Assembly (NCBI GenBank): GCA_900550545.1 | Contig: URSS01000018.1 | Coordinates: forward strand, 1-47,779 | DNA length: 47,779 bases | Direction: 5' to 3' | DNA from: an uncultured Lachnobacterium sp. | GTDB lineage: Bacteria; Bacillota; Clostridia; Lachnospirales; Lachnospiraceae | In this document: one piece after another, positions 34,860 to 42,383 of the stretch | Position numbering within the stretch: the first letter of the stretch is position 1 | Layout of the letters: each line of letters starts with the position of its first letter | Program-made: the position numbers and the translations under genes | Notes under the pieces: model-generated | Databases searched by the model: none | Told to the model about the DNA's origin: nothing | Seen by the model: only the letters and a program-made list of their open reading frames with translations

Positions 34860-35600
34860 ATGGATGCTTATACAAGTTTTGCGCAGGTGTATGATCTGTT
34901 CATGGACAATGTCCCATATGAACAGTGGTGTGCATTTCTATGCAGAATATTAAAAAAATACGGAATCGGGGACGGACCGGTGCTCGATCTGGGATGTGGG
35001 ACCGGAAAACTGACGCGTCTTATGGCAAAAGCCGGATACGATATGACCGGCGTGGACAGCTCGGCAGAGATGCTTCAGATCGCATTGGCACAGAGCGGAG
35101 AAGAAGAAATCCTGTATTTGCTGCAGGAGATGCAGGAACTGGATCTGGATGGATGTGTCCGGGCAGTATACAGTGCCTGTGACTGCATCAATTATGTTCT
35201 GGATGAAGAGGAACTGCAGGAAGCATTTATTCGGGTATATGAACATCTTGAGATTGGCGGGGTATTTCTTTTTGATATGAACACAGACTATAAATACACG
35301 CAGCTTCTTGGAGAGAATACATTTGCGGAAAGTCGTGAGGATGGAAGTTTTATCTGGGAGAATTATTATGACGAAGAGGAACATATCAACGAGTATGATC
35401 TTACACTTTTTATACCGGAGCGGGATGGACTGTACCGGAGGTTTTCTGAGACACATTACCAGAGAAACTATGATTTGCAACAGATAAAGAGCATGTTAGA
35501 AAAAGCGGGCTTTGTCTGTGAAGCCATATATGATGATTATAGCGAAGAGACGGTACATGCCGAAAGTGAGAGAGCTGTTTTTATTGGAAGAAAAGAATAA
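34860..35600 (+). CDS. Class I SAM-dependent methyltransferase
   Basis: A 246-residue soluble methyltransferase. Motif I is VLDLGCGTGKL at 41-51, followed by GVDSSAEML, a later YSACDCINYV and GGVFLFDMNT. This is the generic Methyltransf_25 type. The N-terminal AQVYDLFMDNVPYEQW is typical of small-molecule methyltransferases of Firmicutes. The substrate is unknown. GGAGG lies seven bases before the ATG. hslO follows after 22 bases, so the two probably share a transcript. Confidence 0.9.
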   Translation: MDAYTSFAQVYDLFMDNVPYEQWCAFLCRILKKYGIGDGPVLDLGCGTGKLTRLMAKAGYDMTGVDSSAEMLQIALAQSGEEEILYLLQEMQELDLDGCVRAVYSACDCINYVLDEEELQEAFIRVYEHLEIGGVFLFDMNTDYKYTQLLGENTFAESREDGSFIWENYYDEEEHINEYDLTLFIPERDGLYRRFSETHYQRNYDLQQIKSMLEKAGFVCEAIYDDYSEETVHAESERAVFIGRKE

Positions 35601-35622
35601 GTAAAAGAAAAGGAGATAGACA

Positions 35623-36492
35623 ATGTCAGATTATATCGTACGTGCAACAGCAGCGGATGCAAGCATCCGTGCGTTTGCCATCACTTCAAGAGAACTCGTA
35701 GAGACCGCACGAAAAGATCACAACACATCACCGATTATGACGGCAGCACTCGGCCGACTGCTTTCCGGAGCAGCGATGATGGGCGTGATGCTCAAGGGAG
35801 AGAAGGATCTGCTTACATTACAGATTCAGTGCAGTGGACCGGCGAAGGGACTTACCGTTACTGCTGATTCTCATGGAAATGTAAAAGGATTTGCCAGCAA
35901 TCCGGTGGTAGAGCTTCCGCCAAATGCTGAGGGACATCTGAATGTCGGTGGAGCCCTTGATCTTGGTATTTTAAGTGTCATAAAGGATATGGGACTGAAG
36001 GAGCCTTATGTGGGACAGTGTCAGTTACAGACGGGAGAGATTGCAGAGGATCTGACCTATTACTTTGCAACTTCGGAGCAGATTCCGTCGGCTGTGGGAC
36101 TTGGTGTATTGATGAACAAAGACAATACCGTAAAACAGGCAGGTGGATTTATTATCCAGCTGATGCCTTTTACAAGTGATGAGATTATTGATAAGTTGGA
36201 GAAGCGCATCGCAGAGATTGATTCTGTCACTATGATGTTAGAGCGTGGTATGACACCGGAAGATATTTTAAAAGAGATTCTTGGTGATTTTGATCTTACA
36301 TTTACCGATGAGATTCCGGCAGCATTTGTATGTGACTGTTCCAAGGAACGTGTGGCAAGAGCATTGTCTACAATCAGTAAAAAAGATATGGATTCCATTA
36401 TCAACGATGGAGAGAGCATTGAAGTAAAATGCCAGTTTTGCAATAAGGCATACAATTTTGATATCGATGAGTTAAAGGAGTTGAGAGCGTGA
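35623..36492 (+). CDS. hslO: Redox-regulated chaperone Hsp33
   Basis: Hsp33 is a cytosolic holdase switched on by oxidation of a zinc-bound cysteine cluster. The 289-residue protein keeps the four cysteines: CDC at C237/C239 and CQFC at C270/C273. The N-terminal domain has the typical DYIVRATAADASIRAF and GGALDLGILSVIKD. AAGGAG precedes the ATG. Its TGA overlaps the GTG start of nadE. Confidence 0.96.
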   Translation: MSDYIVRATAADASIRAFAITSRELVETARKDHNTSPIMTAALGRLLSGAAMMGVMLKGEKDLLTLQIQCSGPAKGLTVTADSHGNVKGFASNPVVELPPNAEGHLNVGGALDLGILSVIKDMGLKEPYVGQCQLQTGEIAEDLTYYFATSEQIPSAVGLGVLMNKDNTVKQAGGFIIQLMPFTSDEIIDKLEKRIAEIDSVTMMLERGMTPEDILKEILGDFDLTFTDEIPAAFVCDCSKERVARALSTISKKDMDSIINDGESIEVKCQFCNKAYNFDIDELKELRA

Positions 36493-38393
36493 AACAGGGA
36501 TTTGTAAAAGTTGCAGCAGTTACTCCGAAGATTAAGGTTGCAGATACAGCATACAACGGAAAGCTGATTCGCAGTTATATGGAAGAGTGCGCAAAGGCAG
36601 GCGCAAAAATCGTAGTATTTCCGGAACTTTGCATTACTGGATATACCTGCCAGGATTTGTTCTTACAGGAAAAATTATTACAGGGAGCAGAAGAAGAGTT
36701 ATTGCAGATTGCTGAATGCAGTGCCGCAATGGATGGAATCTTTTTCGTTGGACTTCCTTATGAAGTCAATGGAAAGCTTTACAATATGGCAGCTGTGATT
36801 TCGGGCGGAGAAGTACTTGGTATGGTGCCAAAGAGCTTTCTTCCAAATTATAATGAGTTTTATGAGCGGCGGCATTTTACCCCGGGTGCGGAACTTTGCA
36901 CCGAAGTGACGCTTTCAGATGGCAGTGTTGTTCCGGTAGACAGAGATCTGTTGTTTATCTGTGACAGTATGCGCAGACTCCGCATTGGTGTGGAGCTTTG
37001 TGAAGATTTATGGACACCGAATCCACCGAGTATCGGACATGCTTTGGCAGGGGCAACAGTCATCGTCAATCTGTCGGCATCAAATGAAATCACTGGCAAG
37101 GACAGTTACCGCAGAGAACTTGTGGCTGGTCAGGCTGCCCGTTTGTTGACTGCTTATATCTATGCTTCTGCGGGAGAGGGAGAATCCACGCAGGATCTCG
37201 TTTTCTCCGGACATAATATTATTGCGGAAAATGGTCATATTCTCGCGGAATCGAAACGTTTTACCTATGGTGTGATCTATTCGGAGATTGATGTAGAGAA
37301 ACTTACCGAAGAACGCCGGAGAATGACAACGTTTGAAACGGAGGATACACACACGGACATCGCGTTTTCATTGAAAATGGAAGAAACAAAGCTGACGCGC
37401 TTTGTAGATCCGGCACCGTTTGTTCCGGGCGATAAGAATACGAGAGACAAACGATGCGATGAGATCCTTATGATTCAGGCGATGGGATTAAAAAAGCGTT
37501 TGGAACATACGAATGCTAATGCGGTGGTTGGAATTTCGGGCGGACTCGATTCCACTCTGGCACTTCTTGTGACAGTGCGTGCGTTTGATTTATCAGGCAA
37601 AGACCGCAAGGGAATCATTGCAGTTACCATGCCGGGATTTGGAACAACCGACCGGACGTATGACAATGCTGTAAAACTGATTGAATGTCTTGGAGCAACC
37701 TTTGTTGAAGTCGATATTAAAAATGCGGTAAATGTACATTTTTCCGATATTGGACAGGATTCTGCCGTGCATGATGTGACATATGAAAATTCACAGGCAA
37801 GAGAGCGCACACAGATTCTGATGGATATTGCAAATAAAAACAATGCATTGGTAATTGGAACCGGAGATTTGTCGGAACTTGCGCTGGGATGGGCAACTTA
37901 CAATGGAGATCACATGTCCATGTATGCGGTGAATGCGTCCGTTCCAAAGACTCTTGTGCGGCATCTTGTGCGGTACTATGCGGATACCTGTCAGGATGCA
38001 GAGCTGGAGAAGACATTGTTAGATGTACTGGATACACCGGTATCACCGGAACTTCTTCCGCCGGAGGATGGAAAGATTTCCCAGAAGACAGAAGATCTGG
38101 TGGGACCTTATGAATTGCATGACTTTTTCCTGTACCATATGCTACGCTTTGGATTTACCCCGGCAAAGATTTACCGTCTTGCGCGTATTGCATTTGCAGG
38201 AACCTATGATGATGATTTTATTCTGAAATGGCTGAAAACATTTTATCACCGTTTCTTTGCACAGCAGTTCAAGAGATCCTGTCTGCCGGATGGCCCGAAA
38301 GTCGGTTCGGTTGCAGTATCACCGAGAGGAGATCTTCGTATGCCAAGTGATGCGTGCGCAACACTTTGGAAGAGTGAATTGGAGACATTATAA
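36489..38393 (+). CDS. nadE: Glutamine-dependent NAD+ synthetase
   Basis: This 634-residue two-domain enzyme makes NAD+ from nicotinic acid adenine dinucleotide with glutamine as nitrogen donor. The N-terminal nitrilase-type glutaminase has E46 (FPELCITGY), K115 (VPKSFLPNY) and C171 (GVELCEDLW). The C-terminal synthetase has the pyrophosphatase loop SGGLDST at 350-356. The start is GTG, overlapping the hslO stop (GTGA). It is last in the methyltransferase-hslO-nadE unit and is followed by a terminator shared with asnA. Confidence 0.96.
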   Translation: MKQGFVKVAAVTPKIKVADTAYNGKLIRSYMEECAKAGAKIVVFPELCITGYTCQDLFLQEKLLQGAEEELLQIAECSAAMDGIFFVGLPYEVNGKLYNMAAVISGGEVLGMVPKSFLPNYNEFYERRHFTPGAELCTEVTLSDGSVVPVDRDLLFICDSMRRLRIGVELCEDLWTPNPPSIGHALAGATVIVNLSASNEITGKDSYRRELVAGQAARLLTAYIYASAGEGESTQDLVFSGHNIIAENGHILAESKRFTYGVIYSEIDVEKLTEERRRMTTFETEDTHTDIAFSLKMEETKLTRFVDPAPFVPGDKNTRDKRCDEILMIQAMGLKKRLEHTNANAVVGISGGLDSTLALLVTVRAFDLSGKDRKGIIAVTMPGFGTTDRTYDNAVKLIECLGATFVEVDIKNAVNVHFSDIGQDSAVHDVTYENSQARERTQILMDIANKNNALVIGTGDLSELALGWATYNGDHMSMYAVNASVPKTLVRHLVRYYADTCQDAELEKTLLDVLDTPVSPELLPPEDGKISQKTEDLVGPYELHDFFLYHMLRFGFTPAKIYRLARIAFAGTYDDDFILKWLKTFYHRFFAQQFKRSCLPDGPKVGSVAVSPRGDLRMPSDACATLWKSELETL

Positions 38394-38400
38394 TAAAACA

Positions 38401-38438
38401 AAAAAGCTGGTACACAGAAATCTGTGCGCCAGCTTTTT
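38401..38438. terminator. Bidirectional intrinsic terminator between nadE and asnA
   Basis: AAAAAGCTGG and CCAGCTTTTT form the outer stem, and CACAGA/TCTGTG continue it inside across one mismatched step. A and T runs lie on both sides. Confidence 0.9.
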
Positions 38439-38457
38439 ATTTGGTAGATTTATGTAA

Positions 38458-39468
38458 TTACAGTAACTGAATACCATGTTTTTCGCATGCTGCGATCGCT
38501 TCTTCCGGCCAGAGAGAACTCTGTACTTCACCGATGTGCGCTTTGCGCAGGAAGAACATACAGATACGGGACTGACCGATTCCGCCACCGATAGTATAAG
38601 GCAATTTCTCGTCAATAATGGCTTTCTGGAAAGGAAGATCCTTGCGTTCCGGACAGCCGGCTTTGTCTAACTGGGAGAGAAGAGCTTTCTTGTCTACACG
38701 GATACCCATGGAAGAAAGTTCCAATGCAATATCAAGTACCGGATAGTATACTAAAATATCAGCGTTCAATGCCCAGTCATCGTAGTCCGGAGCTCGTCCG
38801 TCGTGTGGTTCGCCGGATGCTAAGGTATCTCCAATCTGCATAATACATACAGCACCTTTGGCTTTGGTAATGTAGTATTCACGTTCCTTTGGCGTATTGT
38901 CAGGGAACATGTCTTCCAATTCCTGGGAAGTAATAAAGAAAATGTCTTTTGGAAGAGTCAAATCAATGTAGTCATACTGGATAGCCATATACTGTTCCGT
39001 CTTGCGGAGACATTTGTATACGGTACGTACAGTTTCTTTTAAGTAGTCGATGTTGCGATCTTCTTTGCGGATGATCTTTTCCCAATCCCACTGATCTACG
39101 AAGATAGAGTGGATATTGTCGGTATCTTCATCGCGACGAATGGCATTCATATCAGTGTAAATGCCTTCATTTAAGCCAAACCCGTATTTCTTTAATGCAT
39201 AACGTTTCCATTTTGCGAGAGAATGAACAACTTCTGCGGATTTGTCATCCTGCTCCTTAATTCCAAAGGTAACAGGGCGCTCGTAACCGTTTAAGTTATC
39301 GTTAAGACCGGTTGCCGGATCTACGAAAAGTGGTGCAGATACGCGGGTAAGATTCAGTCTCTGCGCAAGCAGGGCCTGAAAGAAATCTTTGACAGTCTTG
39401 ATTGCGAGCTGTGTATCGTGAAGATTTAATTCGGATTTATAATCTTTTGGTAAAATCAGTTCTTTCAT
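38458..39468 (-). CDS. asnA: Aspartate-ammonia ligase (asparagine synthetase A)
   Basis: AsnA makes asparagine from aspartate, ammonia and ATP in the cytosol. The 336-residue protein shows the class II synthetase-like landmarks RVSAPLFVDPATGLND, KWKRYALKKYGF, GEGIYTDMNAIRRDE-like EGIYTDMNAIRR and TIGGGIGQSR. The start at 39468 has AAGGAG at 39474-39479; an upstream ATG at 39522 lacks a site. A single-gene unit with its own promoter at 39511-39538. Confidence 0.96.
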   Translation of the reverse strand: MKELILPKDYKSELNLHDTQLAIKTVKDFFQALLAQRLNLTRVSAPLFVDPATGLNDNLNGYERPVTFGIKEQDDKSAEVVHSLAKWKRYALKKYGFGLNEGIYTDMNAIRRDEDTDNIHSIFVDQWDWEKIIRKEDRNIDYLKETVRTVYKCLRKTEQYMAIQYDYIDLTLPKDIFFITSQELEDMFPDNTPKEREYYITKAKGAVCIMQIGDTLASGEPHDGRAPDYDDWALNADILVYYPVLDIALELSSMGIRVDKKALLSQLDKAGCPERKDLPFQKAIIDEKLPYTIGGGIGQSRICMFFLRKAHIGEVQSSLWPEEAIAACEKHGIQLL

Positions 39469-39510
39469 GTTATCTCCTTTTATATTGGTTCGTATTCTAA
39501 TCCGCATTTC

Positions 39511-39538
39511 ATTATAACACACACATATTAGATTTCAA
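39511..39538 (-). promoter_or_regulatory. Promoter of asnA
   Basis: On the minus strand TTGAAA (39538-39533) and TATAAT (39516-39511) are 16 bp apart. Confidence 0.65.
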
Positions 39539-39681
39539 TAATTCCGAACAGAAAAATTGTGAAAACAGGTGCGTATCTTTTGGAAATGTGTTAGGATGAA
39601 TTGCATGAAATTTTGAATTGTTTATTTATAGAAAATACGATAGAAGTTCTCAGATGTATGTTAGAAAGGCGATGGAAGAAA

Positions 39682-40119
39682 ATGAAAAAAGAGGATTTGA
39701 CGGTGTTGGCAATATTGGCAGAGGCTGTGGGCGTTTTGCTGGGGATTTTATATATTGGGCTGCAGATATTTTATGGAATTAACTATCATGTAGCACCATA
39801 TAAATATATTTGTAACATTGTAGGACTTGTGCTGGTATATGCAGGACTGACGATTCTGAGCAATCATCCGGAGAGAATCAACCGTATTCCGGAGCAGATG
39901 TGTGTGGGAAAAATCCGGATCTATTCCCTTCGCATGCTTCGCCTGGTCAAACTGATTTTTGTAGTGGGGCTAATGATTCCATGCGTTGCAGATGTGATCG
40001 GAAGACAGATGCAGGATGCGTACAGTCTTATTATCATAGGACTGCTTTTACTTGTGACGATTTATTATGAATATAAAATAATTCTTACCATCCGAAAGAA
40101 CCGGGACGGTAAGAATTAA
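39682..40119 (+). CDS. Membrane protein of unknown function
   Basis: A 145-residue protein with four hydrophobic segments (LAEAVGVLLGILYIGLQ, NIVGLVLVYAGLTIL, LVKLIFVVGLMIP and LIIIGLLLLVTIYY). The frame is open further upstream to a TTG at 39601 and an ATG at 39658. I chose the ATG at 39682 because AAAGG lies 11 bases before it and the product then begins KKEDLTVLA. No family recognised. It ends 12 bases from the convergent CPBP gene. Confidence 0.65.
   Translation: MKKEDLTVLAILAEAVGVLLGILYIGLQIFYGINYHVAPYKYICNIVGLVLVYAGLTILSNHPERINRIPEQMCVGKIRIYSLRMLRLVKLIFVVGLMIPCVADVIGRQMQDAYSLIIIGLLLLVTIYYEYKIILTIRKNRDGKN
40081..40116 (-). terminator. Possible terminator of the CPBP gene
   Basis: ATTCTTACC (40081-40089) pairs with GGTAAGAAT (40108-40116). 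Read on the minus strand it is followed by AATTTTAT, a weak U-run. It overlaps the end of the opposing gene. Confidence 0.45.
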
Positions 40120-40131
40120 AAAAGTGCGGTA

Positions 40132-41004
40132 TTATTGGGCTGTCGGAATGTTGGCAAACTGTTTTGCTTTGATTCTGGCAGCTTTGTTTTTGCCACCAAC
40201 GGAGAAGAGCACAAGGCCGAGAGTAAGTGATACAATCATGATCAGCAGCATAAGCAACGCAGTAAATATTGTTGAACCAAAGTTGCCAAGAAGTTGTTCG
40301 AGAACAGTTCCCCAGAAATTAAACAGGATGTGCATGAGGAGGGAGTAGTAGATGCTTCCTCCCTTTTCACATACATAACCAAGAAGAAGGCCGAGTGCAA
40401 ATGCATAGATGCCCTGAATCCAGTTCATATGGAAGATACCAAACATCAAGGCCTGAAAAATATTGGCAAGCCAGAATGGCAGTGCTCTGCGGGCTAGTCG
40501 CATAGTAACACCACGGAAAATCAATTCTTCTCCGATTGGTGCCAGAATAACGGAATAACATAACATTGCTATTGTAATGTCTGAAGTAAGTCCGGCAGAG
40601 TCGATCAGGTCCTGATATTGCTTTAACCATTGCGGAAAGACCATGGAAACGATTCCGATAAGATAGCTGCATGCAAACTGCGCGCCGGGAATCAGTACAA
40701 CAATTCCAAGAATCTGCAAAATATCAAATGTTTTTGACGGTTTTGGCAGGTATTCGCCTCCACAGGCGTGATAGTAATATAACCCAAACAGTACAATACA
40801 GGTGATGGAATAGATAACCATGATGCCTGTACTGAAATAGCTGTCGGTAAGCATATTAAGCAGAATATCCACGGAAAATGAACCCTTCGTAATAAGAAGA
40901 GAAACCATAGCGATTCCCATCAGAAAGAATGTGGCCAGCGACTGTATGGCAGTTGCGACAATAATCGGTAAAAACCCGGAAAAAAAGTAACCTACTTTAC
41001 GCAT
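40132..41004 (-). CDS. CPBP-family intramembrane metalloprotease homologue
   Basis: A 290-residue protein with about eight membrane segments. It contains the three CPBP/Abi motifs: EELIFRG (E159, E160, R164), FGIFHMN (H192) and HILFN further on. These residues are the proposed zinc-binding site of the CAAX-prenyl-protease-like family. In bacteria many act in bacteriocin self-immunity or regulated proteolysis; no bacteriocin gene is near. GGAGA precedes the ATG at 41004; an upstream start at 41055 overlaps the promoter -10. Confidence 0.88.
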   Translation of the reverse strand: MRKVGYFFSGFLPIIVATAIQSLATFFLMGIAMVSLLITKGSFSVDILLNMLTDSYFSTGIMVIYSITCIVLFGLYYYHACGGEYLPKPSKTFDILQILGIVVLIPGAQFACSYLIGIVSMVFPQWLKQYQDLIDSAGLTSDITIAMLCYSVILAPIGEELIFRGVTMRLARRALPFWLANIFQALMFGIFHMNWIQGIYAFALGLLLGYVCEKGGSIYYSLLMHILFNFWGTVLEQLLGNFGSTIFTALLMLLIMIVSLTLGLVLFSVGGKNKAARIKAKQFANIPTAQ

Positions 41005-41053
41005 TTTGTATCTCCAATCTACTTTATTACGATAAAATGTGTTATTGAATTTC

Positions 41054-41081
41054 ATTATAACATAATGGGATAATTGTGCAA
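41054..41081 (-). promoter_or_regulatory. Promoter of the CPBP gene
   Basis: On the minus strand TTGCAC (41081-41076) and TATAAT (41059-41054) are 16 bp apart. Confidence 0.65.
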
Positions 41082-41089
41082 GAAATCTG

Positions 41090-41118
41090 TTTACTTTAAA
41101 ACTTTAATATGTTAAAAT
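41090..41118 (+). promoter_or_regulatory. Promoter of the yerC-like gene
   Basis: TTTACT at 41090-41095 and TAAAAT at 41113-41118 are 17 bp apart. It diverges from the CPBP promoter. Confidence 0.6.
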
Positions 41119-41203
41119 ACAAAAACAGGAAAGCTATTTTGACTGCCTGGAAATGTAGGGCATGTTGAATAATTACAAGAAAACATAGAAGAGAGGAAAT
41201 GCA

Positions 41204-41506
41204 ATGAGCAAGAAACTTAGAACAGAAGCTGTTGATCACTTGTTTGATGCAATATTATGTCTTAAAAATAAAGAAGAGTGCTATACCTTTTTCGAGGATG
41301 TATGCACTGTGAATGAATTGTTATCTTTGTCTCAGCGCTTTGAAGTTGCAGGCATGCTGAGAGATCAGAGAACGTATCTGGATATTGCGGAGAAGACAGG
41401 TGCTTCAACTGCGACAATCAGCCGTGTGAACCGTTCTCTGAATTACGGAAACGATGGTTATGATATGGTCTTTAACCGTTTGAAAGAAGAGAAAAAAGAA
41501 GTTTAA
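41204..41506 (+). CDS. yerC: YerC/YecD-type TrpR-like DNA-binding protein
   Basis: A 100-residue protein of the TrpR-related YerC/YecD family. The helix-turn-helix is DIAEKTGASTATISRVNRSL at about 65-84, preceded by the conserved ELLSLSQRFEVAGML. Targets of the family are not well defined. GAGAGGAAATGCA precedes the ATG. It is a single-gene unit between a promoter and a strong bidirectional terminator. The neighbouring pcrA/rlmD genes are on the same strand but beyond the DUF1836 gene. Confidence 0.92.
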   Translation: MSKKLRTEAVDHLFDAILCLKNKEECYTFFEDVCTVNELLSLSQRFEVAGMLRDQRTYLDIAEKTGASTATISRVNRSLNYGNDGYDMVFNRLKEEKKEV

Positions 41507-41509
41507 TAA

Positions 41510-41550
41510 AAAAGACAGTCTGATGAATGAAACGTCAGGCTGTCTTTTTT
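41510..41550. terminator. Bidirectional intrinsic terminator
   Basis: AAAAGACAGTCTGA at 41510-41523 pairs with TCAGGCTGTCTTTT at 41535-41548 with one G-T pair. T and A runs flank it, serving yerC and the convergent DUF1836 gene. Confidence 0.92.
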
Positions 41551-41565
41551 ACTAAACTTCTTTTA

Positions 41566-42213
41566 TTATTTGGATGAATCTTTCTTTTTCTCGGATTTGG
41601 ATGAAGTATCCTTTTTGGAAGATTTTGTTTGATGCAATTCATCAATCATGCCTTCAATTACCATTTTTTTGATATAGACATCATAACTGAGAAGGCAGAT
41701 GAAACTGAACTTCTGAAGAAAACTGCGGTCTTCTTCCGGAAACTGCTCAAAAGTATGCTGGGCAATAAAGTATTTCTTTCCCAGATCTTTTAATAATTTC
41801 TCAGATTCTTCCTTTTCCAGATGAAACACTTCATTATATACATCTTCCATATTAAAATCATCTTTGTTTCCAAAATAGCTGTCTGTGATTGGATTCAGCA
41901 AAGCCTGAATATCACTGATGCTGAGAAGATTCTTAAAATAGTAGATGAAAAGCAATGTCAGTACATGTTCTTTGGAGTATTTTTTCTTCTCCGGAGCAGG
42001 TAACAGATTATTTTTTGCATAATTATTGATCATGGTCTTGGTCAGAATCTTGTCATCGTCATAGCGTTTGCATGCTTCTAACTGTTCGTCCATAAAAGTT
42101 GTGACCTGATCCATATATAATCCGATATTTGGAATATCTTCGGTTTTGACATAATCGATCGATTTGAGTTTTTCCTGCAACTGTGCAAGAAAGTCTTTTA
42201 AATCATTTCCCAC
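41566..42213 (-). CDS. DUF1836 domain protein
   Basis: A 215-residue cytosolic protein matching the DUF1836 family (LTKTMINNYAKNNLLPAPEKKKYSKEHVLTLLFIYYFKN and related stretches, residues ~65-105), in which the first part reads like a MerR-type DNA-binding helix pair. The C-terminal 25 residues are a Lys/Ser/Asp-rich tail (SSKKDTSSKSEKKKD). The start is GTG at 42213: GAGGTG sits six bases before it. An ATG at 42234 overlaps the -10 of the promoter and cannot be in the transcript. Function is unknown; regulation is plausible. Confidence 0.85.
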   Translation of the reverse strand: MGNDLKDFLAQLQEKLKSIDYVKTEDIPNIGLYMDQVTTFMDEQLEACKRYDDDKILTKTMINNYAKNNLLPAPEKKKYSKEHVLTLLFIYYFKNLLSISDIQALLNPITDSYFGNKDDFNMEDVYNEVFHLEKEESEKLLKDLGKKYFIAQHTFEQFPEEDRSFLQKFSFICLLSYDVYIKKMVIEGMIDELHQTKSSKKDTSSKSEKKKDSSK

Positions 42214-42232
42214 AAAAATCACCTCAGAACAC

Positions 42233-42261
42233 ATTATATAGTATCAAAAACTAGATGACAA
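42233..42261 (-). promoter_or_regulatory. Promoter of the DUF1836 gene
   Basis: On the minus strand TTGTCA (42261-42256) and TATAAT (42238-42233) are exactly 17 bp apart. Transcription would start near 42226, leaving a leader of only about 13 bases, beginning at the GAGGTG ribosome site. Confidence 0.75.
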
Positions 42262-42324
42262 GTTTTTTCCGATTAAATTTTTATAAAAAGAGCGAGAATG
42301 TATGTTCTGTTTTTACATATTGTA

Positions 42325-42333
42325 TGTTATAAT
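42325..42333 (+). promoter_or_regulatory. Extended -10 promoter of pcrA
   Basis: TGT-TATAAT is an extended -10 with TATAAT at 42328-42333. The -35 (TTCTGT, 17 bp upstream) is poor. The leader to pcrA is about 45 bases. Confidence 0.55.
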
Positions 42334-42383
42334 ACCCACATATGTATTGCAATAAATAGAAGTAGAACAGAACGGAGAGTCAA

